A DNA stretch of 64,000 nucleotides from Tubiluchus corallicola (Eukaryota > Priapulida > Priapulimorpha > Priapulimorphida > Tubiluchidae): contig JAQGDQ010000428.1 of assembly GCA_030141605.1 (NCBI GenBank), forward strand, positions 62,001 to 126,000, in the 5' to 3' direction. Within the stretch, counting starts at the first letter, position 1. Each line of letters opens with the position of its first letter. The position numbers were made by a program, and so were the translations under genes. The notes under the pieces were generated by a model. It searched no databases, was not told where the DNA came from, and worked only from the letters and a program-made list of their open reading frames with translations. Below are positions 55,955-64,000 of this stretch, piece by piece.

Positions 55955-56323
55955 CAGGGCCGGATTATGACCTTTTGGGACCCTACTCTAATGAAATTAT
56001 GAGCCCTCTAAGACGGAGTCACCCTCTAGGCACTAACTCGCCCTTGAATGTTTTTACTCGTGATATATTTTAGCGATACTTACATATCTTGAACTAAACT
56101 TATGGCAAATTTGCAAATTCTATAAATAAATAGAAGATCTTCTGTTTGTCAAAATAGATATTCTTCATGTACTACCATTACTTTACTATATATTGCAAAC
56201 CAAATTAGCACATATTTCAACACAACCGTAGTGAAAAAAATCGAATTTTTTTACCAAATGTTACCAAAACTTGAGGGGTCCTAGGCTGCGGCCTGTACTA
56301 ATCTATGGGTTAATGCAGCCCTG
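55955..56323. mobile_element. hAT-like MITE, family CAGGGCCGGATTA (copy 1)
   Basis: 369 bp. The left end CAGGGCCGGATTA pairs with the right end TAATGCAGCCCTG. The flanks ACTAGGAG (55947-55954) and ACTAGGGA (56324-56331) match at 6 of 8 positions, as a worn 8-bp target duplication would. Confidence 0.85.
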
Positions 56324-59039
56324 ACTAGGGAACTGTCAACGTAATGTGCCTTCTGAAAGATGCACGCGATGTCACTTTTCGCTGATGTTGGCTAGTTTTG
56401 ACATTAGTAGTCCCTAGATATACAAGCTTTAATTATTTATTTTGTCGCTTTTCCTTTTGTTTCTCGTCTCCTGTCTGGTAGAAATAATTACTTGATAGAT
56501 GTATTACAATTTACGTAGCCTGTAGTCTACGTCAGTTAATAAAGAGGATGGTGCCTGGGATGTAGCCAGGTAAGTCTACTTTTCCGTGCATGCAATTATA
56601 CGACAGTTAATACAAAATACCTGTTCGTAAATTGCCACAATTTCGTCCCTTTTATATACCTCTATCATCTAGGTAATCACTGTCTTTGTTAAGTTCAAAC
56701 AAACTTTACAGACGTGCATGTAATTTTCAAGTGATGTTTTATCAGTCATTGTTGATTTGTTGTGTGTGCGAGTCATCGAGATTTAGTTTGTCTTTTATTC
56801 AGTAATAATCCTCCGTGGGAGTGTAGGTAAAAATGGCACATAAGAAGCAGACCGTTGCCAAATCTGAAGAGCCCTGGGCATGATAGCCTCATTTTTTGAT
56901 AGAAAAAAACATAAAACAAAGGTGAACAGACAAATATACAAAAATATACTTATTATAAATGATTAATTTTTATATAGATTAGCGAAAAAAACACAAAACA
57001 CTTTGTTCATAAAATAGAACTATAATCTACAGTGCACGAGAATCCTACTTAGTGTTTGTCTACAATTCTTTGTTCTTTTCACATTGATAATATAGGCTGG
57101 CAAATGTGTATTCACATTAGATGCACTTACATTCTTAAGTTTAGCTTATAAGCAAAGCTATACATAAGCAAAAGATATAAACAGTGTTGCATAGTTTGCA
57201 AACTAGAATTACTCTAAACGGAACATGGAACTAATTCGTAGTTATTCGTTCTCGCGGAGGTATTTACTATCTTACCCTATACTGTAGCAAAATTTTCAGC
57301 CTTAAACGTGCTTGGCAGAGGTGAAAATAATTATTTCTAAGGATAACCTTAACTCATATTTTATTGTGCTATTTTTTCTTACTTTTCCGTTTGAGCAATT
57401 GTTACTTGTGCCGTTTTTACCGTGCACCTATTCATAGTATACGAATATCGTCCCTTCCCACCAGGAAAGTTGATTGCCTACAAGTTAGGGACAACTCATT
57501 CGAAAGAAAGAGTTAAGTTAATAAGCTGCGAACGCCAATTTAAGAATTTACAGACGTTAAAGCCAGCAGTAAAACAATTACTTTGAACAAAGTCATGAAG
57601 AAAGATTTTCTCTGCTCCTCTAAGCTTCGTTTCCTTCACAGCGGTAATTTTATAATACTACATTAACAGAATGGGCTCATCCCTCTATGGGTCGCGTACA
57701 CACTCCCTGTTGCTTCTAGAAGATTAATAGCTCGGAGAATAACACAGCCTCAATATTGCTCAAAAGTCAAAACACATAGTAAAGTATAAATTAGTATAGC
57801 TTCAGAAAAAATTACTGATAATTGGTAGCTGCTTGGAAAACACGTTTTCCAAGTTAACCACCAGGAAAAAATAGTCAGGCAGCGTGCTCATATGTCTAAG
57901 TCACTTGGCAATAATAATCGAATCGCGTATTTAATGCATTAGTGATGTAATGATGACTCTTACAAAGAAAATACGTCGGGACAGTGTAATTTCGCTGTTT
58001 GTTTTTCATTATCATTTATTTGATATGCTAGTGGCGCCGTCTTTTGACAGGTATCGTACTTATGCCACTGCGCTTATGCACAGAATTTTATTCCTTCACA
58101 GAGCTGTGATAATATAAAGTTTGCTGCAATGGTATTGCGATGATAACAAATCTTTTATTCACACTTCTACTTGCAGGTTAAAGACAACAGCAATAAACTA
58201 TGAAGTACGTGAAAACTAAAAACTAGCTTAATTGTGTACACAAAAGAGCCAGCCTCTAGGATAAGATAGAGCCCGCGTCCAATACAATATAGCTTAATTG
58301 ATTGAAAAATCCTACAATAAGACTCTTTTTAAGAACACCCCGTGTTATAAACTGTTTATGAATTTTTTTGCTCCGGTACTGAATTGCGCTTTGCTAATGT
58401 GTACCTGAACGATTTTCTGCACTTTTCTATATTTTCGTAACGCTGACTAAAAAAACTAGATTGCGCTGAAAGGCATATAGACGTAGCTAAAGTGCAACAT
58501 GAAGGCCATGTAACTAAATGCCAAGTGCACTTCAAAACTGCGAAAATGAACTGTTGGAAGTTATAATAATTGTTATGAAGCACCATATTAGTTTATAACT
58601 AATTAGTTAGATAACCTTGACTACGAGGATGGCCTAAAACTTGGCCTGTCCAGACGATAATGGTTCAAGGTGACCGGTAATAAACTCTCAGGAAAAGAAT
58701 TCACGGAAAAAATCACAACTTGGTAATGTTAACTATAGGATTAGGGAGGGTTGTTTCTTTTTTCCTGTGGCTTTTTTTCTTTAATTTTTTACATGTGACT
58801 TTTTTACCTGGATTCCTGGTTCAACTATGGCCTACAATATTAAATCAATCATTAAAGAATTAGATCTTCAAGCAATAAAAACGCTACACGCTGAATAGTT
58901 CCTTGTACAAGAACTTTTCAGTATGTGATCTAGAAAGAATAAGTATTGGCAAAAAATCAGACAGTGGTTGAATATAATTTAAAAAAAAATAAATGTACGT
59001 GCCTAAAATACACAGTTATAGTTTTTTGTGATCATAAAC
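56324..59039. other. No gene recognised
   Basis: 2.7 kb of AT-rich sequence. It includes a strong donor-like CCAG|GTAAGT at about 56568 and a 16-codon plus-strand frame at 56833-56883. Neither could be tied to a gene. Confidence 0.45.
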
Positions 59040-59045
59040 TTTATT
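59040..59045 (-). terminator. Possible poly(A) signal of the right-edge gene
   Basis: AATAAA on the minus strand (TTTATT on plus). If used, the gene whose last coding exon ends at 62777 would have a 3'UTR of about 3.7 kb containing two MITEs. Other AATAAA-like sites may lie closer. Confidence 0.3.
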
Positions 59046-60378
59046 TTCAAACTGGTACACACTGATATATGCATCAGCGCACATACCATTAATAACAACA
59101 AAATAGTTTGGATTAAACAATACTTGAATAAGCGTGACAAAACTTTTACAACGTAGGACTACAACATAAACAAAAATGTCTAAATGATTATCATGGCTGT
59201 GGGAACAGCATTTTCTACTTCATAAAATTCACAGCTAGTAGGTGTCTGTCTATTTACATTAATAACTGCCAAAGGTAAAAGAAGCCAGGGATAACTTATA
59301 TTAAAAAAAATCATCTATGCGTATAAAAATTGTGTATGTCAGATAATAAAAATAGTATCTACATGCTCTAGTGCACATGCTTTGGATGTTTTAATGAATT
59401 TCAGTTGTTATCGAGTGCGCATGTGTGTGTGTTGTGCATATGTGCTCCACAATTCACTTTTGTGACTGCAATAAACGACAAACATAGACTAAAAAACAGA
59501 AAGCACAACACCTCTTTACCATCACAGTTTTCAAATACCATTTTTTAAAAGCTGAAACTGCACAGGTGAAATTTGTGCACGACACACATTTGAATGAAAA
59601 TAACACGAAAATTACAAAAGTGTGAACATTAGAAAGTGACTTTTAAGAAAAAAAACACAGTTATCAGAGTAATTTGTAACTCTAAAAATAGTAATTACCA
59701 TAACTACAATTAACGACAACATAAATTTATGTTTTCAAAAGTATGTAACATTTTCTGAACTAAAATTACTTTATGGTGACGTTTGTCCGGTAACACATCT
59801 AAAATGGCTTTGACGTCATAAACAGTGCAAAATAATTGACAGAATCATAATATATGAAGAAAGCAAGATGTAAAAGAATGGTGTATGCTGAGTGCATTAT
59901 AGAGATAGTATACAATATGCAAGAAATGAAATAATGATTTCGTGAAGTCCAGATATCTCAGGTGAGTCAGATCTATATTTCAGAACTAATGACTTGAATA
60001 TATCAAAAAACCTTCTCAGATATTATAAACAAAAAGTATAAAAGGTGTTAAATAAAAACAGTAGTACTTTCCATGAAATCGGGCACGCTGAAATGAATTG
60101 GAAGATTAATTTAAAATCAAATAATTATAAATCTTTCTGGCAGCAATGGCATTAAAATCAGTTATTTAGCAGTACAGAGCATTATAATGCCGAACACATT
60201 TCCTAAATCTATCCAAATCTGACTTCTTAGTTCTTACAGTCAAAAACAGAGACGTACATTCGTGCAAAAATTCTTCACAAATCTGATTTTAACCATGTGC
60301 CATAAAGAAATAGACAAAAACGTGTTAAGTAAAAATGTTGCACATTCGCAACTCTTTCATTTTTCTAAACTGTATTTG

Positions 60379-60768
60379 CCGGGCCGGATTATGGCCGTTT
60401 GGAGCCCCTAAGCTAATGAAATTATCCGGCCTCCTTGAGATGGAGCCACCCTCTAATCGCACTCGTTTCGAATATTTTTATTTGTGATATAGTTTAGCAA
60501 CATTTGCATAGCTGGGGCCCCAAATTTCAAATGAAGGCCTTCAAAGAGGGGCCGTTATCTCAATAAAAGGCCTCAAACAAAGGCCCTTTGCCTCAAATAA
60601 AAGGCCTCAAACAGGGATACTTTATCTCAATTGAGGAGTCACTTTGAAATTGGATTTTCAGATTTCCTGGCCTTGTTACATGAATTATTCAGCAATGCAC
60701 AAAGTACGGGACCCCAAGCTGGGGTCTACGCCGCAGCTTATACTAGCCTATAGGGTAATCCAACCCTG
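60379..60768. mobile_element. hAT-like MITE, family CAGGGCCGGATTA (copy 2, rearranged interior)
   Basis: 390 bp. The left end CCGGGCCGGATTA and right end TAATCCAACCCTG match copy 1, as do the next 100 or so bases (AGCCC, TAATGAAATTAT, GGAGTCACCCTCTA-like). The flanks TGTATTTG (60371-60378) and CTTATTTG (60769-60776) agree at 6 of 8 positions. The middle (about 60525-60645) is replaced by repeats of TCAAATAAAAGGCCTCAAAC type that copy 1 lacks. Confidence 0.85.
60525..60645. repeat. Internal ~35-bp tandem repeat within MITE copy 2
   Basis: Two full units and a partial one, each with CTCAA(A)TAAAAGGCCTCAAACA and then a run ending in CTTT. Confidence 0.75.
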
Positions 60769-61551
60769 CTTATTTGACATGCACCACTCATATATACTCA
60801 ACTATCATAATAATGATGGGTACCGTTAAAAGTACGACCACATTGCTGAATGAGCTTTCATATGAGTTCAGTCTGGGTAGCTACATGCTTTACATGCTTA
60901 TACTGATTGGTACTAAATATACACTCTTTTTAAATCAACTATAAAACTGGCACTTGACAGAAAAATGCAGGAAACTGTTTATACGTAATTAAGGAAAGCC
61001 CTCTTTTTTAGTTTTATAGTACCATTGAAGTATAGCACACTAGTTTGACAGAGCTGTAAACTCACATGGTGAAATGAAACAAGATGAAGTAAGTATGCAT
61101 GCTCAATTCAGCAACATAACTAAGAAAATGCAATAATAACTTTGCCACTATCAGCTTCAGGCAATATACACTGAGAACAGGTTTGCTAAAAATTTTAGCA
61201 TGGAATAATCGTGATACTTATTAGTTTCTTTTCTTTAAAGTCAGAGTATGTAGCTAAAGAAACTTTTTTCAACTCCAACACCACAAGTATTAAACAAGCA
61301 GCCTCGAAACCCACCATTAAGTAGTCGTCTGACCATCAATGAACAGTATTGAACATATCACAATACAAAATTGGGACAATTGACAACGTAGCAGCACCTT
61401 GAATGATAAATAGCAATGTATTTTGCAACTATATATCAGGTAAATTGTGTTTAAAATGCGATTTTCAAGCAGTAAATAAAAATAATATGCATAAGGCCAT
61501 CTGTACTAACTTATTTGACTATTTCTCTGGTATACTAAGTGTCTGACACCT

Positions 61552-61956
61552 CAGGGGTGAGCATTCTCTACCAGAAAGCGAATTCGAATCGAACCGAATT
61601 TGTGACTTTCGAATTCGAATCGAACCGAACTTCAGTGTTTCGAATTCGAATTGAGATCGAAAGATTCTCGAACAAGTTTTCGAACCACCAGCAAAAATTC
61701 GAACCACCAGTCTTACAAAGATCATGCATATCACTAGATTTTCTTCTGCAATAAAACGACTAGTAATTTCTTTAAAATTGTGTGCAGAAATCACAGCTAA
61801 ATTATGCTAATTGTATGATGTTTCAATCGTTTTAGTGATAAAGAACATGTGTGATTGAAGTGCTGAATTATTCGAATCTATAGTTTTGGATTCGAATCGA
61901 GTTCGAACTAAAAAAACTCGTTCGAATCGAACTCGAACGTTTGATGTTCACCCCTA
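61552..61956. mobile_element. TTCGAA-rich terminal-inverted-repeat element (CpG-preserved copy)
   Basis: About 405 bp. The left end CAGGGGTGAGCAT mirrors the right end ATGTTCACCCCTA. The interior is dense with GAATTCGAATCGAACC words in both orientations. No matching target duplication was found. A decayed relative lies at 5375-5758. Confidence 0.8.
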
Positions 61957-62776
61957 ATTACCAGCTAAAATCTTTTGCAAGAATATATTGTAAAAGTTCA
62001 TCCCAAAAAAGCTTAATTAAATTTTTCACAAAACCGTATTGGAAGAAAGCTCGTTCAACTGCACGGCAACCCTAACAACACCCCTCTGAAGACCAGAAGT
62101 TTTTTGTAGCAAGACAGTACTGTATTTCTTATTGTGAAAATTAATATGTATTGTACACTTAGTCACGTAGATGTACACTGAAAATTTGACACTGAAACAG
62201 ACCTTGTAAAGCACTTAATTGATGGCACTCTGAGTAAATTTGGCAGATTTGAAAGTTCATATAATGTACTTCAAGTTTTGACAAGTTTGAAAGTTATTTC
62301 CCATTTGCCACTTAATTCTTTGAGAGATAAGTCACTGTGGAAGAGTGATGTTAAATTCCTCTTCAAATTCAGCTTGACTGTATAGAAATAAATGACTCGC
62401 GTTGCCTAGTTAGTATCTAAGCAGTTTCTGTATGAATAGCTATTTTGCATCTACCTAATTTGCATTTTCTTATCTATTGAACAAGCCTATAATATTTAAG
62501 ACATTAATAATTTACATCTTATGTATACAATTTAAATTTGCATAGTGATGCAGAAAACTGTCACAATGCTGAAAGAAGGATTCAAAGCTGAATACAGCAG
62601 CTCATCTACAAAGCATTGCTAAACTACAAAGCAAGTAACAAAATCCAGTTAGCTAAATTGTCATCTATCCAGTAGCAAAATAAGTTATACCACACTCACT
62701 TTACAAACGCATCTTAACCAAGCATAGTTACTGTAAATAAGTCAATAAGTAAGCGCAAAACATATTGAAAGACTTG
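61957..62776. other. Probable 3'UTR of the right-edge gene; nothing else recognised
   Basis: AT-rich sequence directly downstream (minus strand) of the stop codon at 62777-62779. Confidence 0.4.
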
Positions 62777-62916
62777 TCACTGAAATCTCACACCATTAGG
62801 ACTGGCAGAATTATTGTTTGAGGAGTTTGATCGAGACACTAGACTGTTGAGAGAGTTTGTACTTCCTGATGCATTTACGTGTGGAAGTTTGTCAAGAACC
62901 GACTTTGCACATTGAC
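62777..62916 (-). CDS. Last coding exon of an unidentified gene (partial)
   Basis: The minus-strand acceptor TATATTTTCCAG (AG at plus 62917-62918) is followed by an exon entered in phase 1. It encodes Q-C-A-K-S-V-L-D-K-L-P-H-V-N-A and then a Ser/Asn-rich tail (S-G-S-T-N-S-L-N-S-L-V-S-R-S, N-S-S-N-N-N-S-A-S) ending P-N-G-V-R-F-Q and a TGA stop. The frame upstream of the acceptor (to 63001) looks like intron read-through. The tail resembles disordered C-terminal ends of cytosolic or signalling proteins, but I do not recognise the gene. The remaining exons lie beyond the right edge. Confidence 0.6.
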
Positions 62917-64000
62917 CTGGAAAATATAGATTTATAAAATGGAAATGTTTGCATAGTAAAAGACTAGCTAGTGTAAGCCTAAGCTGACCAATAGCTTTCA
63001 AAAGTATTTCAGTATCTTAACAATAAAATAATGCTAATTTTAATTATATTGCAAAGTAATTTAGCAAAGAAATTGCAATCGAATCCCGATAATATGATTC
63101 AGCTTACAACAAAACTCCCAGTAGTACGATGATTTTATTATATTCCTGCAAAGGTTATAATAAAACCTATATGATCACTGATGATTACTGCAAAATGCCG
63201 CCTTATACAATGTTTTCCCAAAGTCCCGCCAGTATAATTTTAACCTAAGCAAACACTTGTAATCAGATTTTCAGTTTGATGATTATTGATTATTGACTTG
63301 TTCGGTTCTAATGGAAACAGCTCTGATGACGGATGGTTAAATAATTACCGATATGTTCACTGGTCAAAAGATGACCAGCATAGAGACTACTGATGTCAGT
63401 AAATTTCTGCTACTTCACATTAGAGTAATTTTGACTTCTAGTAAAAATGCACATAATGGATAGTACAAAGTACGCTTAATATGAAAAATATTTTGAAAAT
63501 TGTATTACCAGGATTCGACTTACTCATAATATTTAATTTTAGCATAAACTACATGATCTAGACTGTTAGTACAACACAACAACAACACTTCTGAAAAGCT
63601 TTCTTGAAAACAGGTGCAGTGTCCCTATTAAATACGACTGGACTGAAAATATATATAATGAACCGACAAATCAGAAAAATGATTTTTTAACTAAAAACCC
63701 AGATTTCTTTTAACCAATCACCACTAATCTAAAGAAATATAAAAACAATCTACTAGGACACATACAAATGCTCAACAATAAACACAATTCGTAAATAAAA
63801 ACACGTGATGCAATTATGTTACATAATTAACAACATTAAATTTCACTAATTTCTTTCAAAAAAAAAACAGCTAATTTTCACAAAACAGTCAATTGTAAAA
63901 ATGCAACTTACATCACGTCAAAACTTCCAAGCTACTGAGCAAAACAAAATTAATGAAACTATAGCAATCACACATTAATTTCTATAAATAGTAAAACTTA
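62917..64000. other. Probable intron of the right-edge gene
   Basis: AT-rich sequence to the window edge. No further exon could be identified. Confidence 0.45.

Noticed and set aside
55789-56073. 94-codon frame near an NRF1-like palindrome
   Set aside because: Its second half runs into the MITE at 55955 and it has no protein resemblance.
56833-56883. 16-codon frame with a good Kozak context near a strong GTAAGT donor
   Set aside because: Too short to judge, and no downstream exon was found on that strand before the window ends.
1-64000. tRNA, rRNA or snoRNA genes
   Set aside because: GTTCGA-type B-box words occur only in the TTCGAA element or in TPX2 exons; no paired A box or cloverleaf was seen.

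Overview
The window is AT-rich nuclear DNA from an animal, most likely an invertebrate. The genes have GT-AG introns, long AT-rich intergenic spans and animal-specific products (Sprouty, TPX2, ceramide synthase 1, calcyphosin-like). Repeats are short hAT-like terminal-inverted-repeat elements and a decayed non-LTR retrotransposon; no vertebrate-type repeats were recognised. I cannot name the species. No similarity search was run: every identification rests on reading translations and recalling family motifs.

Layout. (1) 551-1165 (+): a single-exon calcyphosin-like EF-hand gene, with two RFX X-box-like motifs about 130-180 bp upstream. (2) 5923-7032 (-): a complete PEX3 gene with an intronless coding region and a likely splice acceptor just before the ATG. 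(3) 10916-25664 (+): a 16-exon TPX2 gene. I rebuilt it with every splice phase consistent (3063 nt, 1020 residues, including a 17-N assembly gap in exon 4). It is longer than the roughly 750-residue vertebrate protein, largely because of a 232-codon exon 6. (4) 27496-39507 (+): a seven-exon ceramide synthase of the CERS1 type (388 residues; a 367-residue alternative ends inside exon 6). Its 7.5-kb first intron holds a dead LINE with a MITE nested inside. (5) 48966-49841 (+): a Sprouty gene with a one-exon coding region, a probable 5'UTR intron, and an ETS site plus CArG box about 2 kb upstream. (6) 62777-62916 (-): the last coding exon of an unidentified Ser/Asn-rich protein whose other exons lie beyond the right edge.

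The genes do not form a functional cluster: they serve Ca2+ binding, peroxisome membrane biogenesis, spindle assembly, sphingolipid synthesis and RTK/ERK feedback. About 20 kb (39.5-46.9 and 50.6-62.7 kb) shows no recognisable coding sequence.

Most of the novelty is in non-coding structure: at least three hAT-like MITE families with recognisable 8-bp target duplications, a CpG-rich and a CpG-decayed copy of one TTCGAA element, several small tandem arrays, an exact 20-bp palindrome, and regulatory motifs that fit the biology of the neighbouring genes. I found no evidence of an undescribed multi-gene system.
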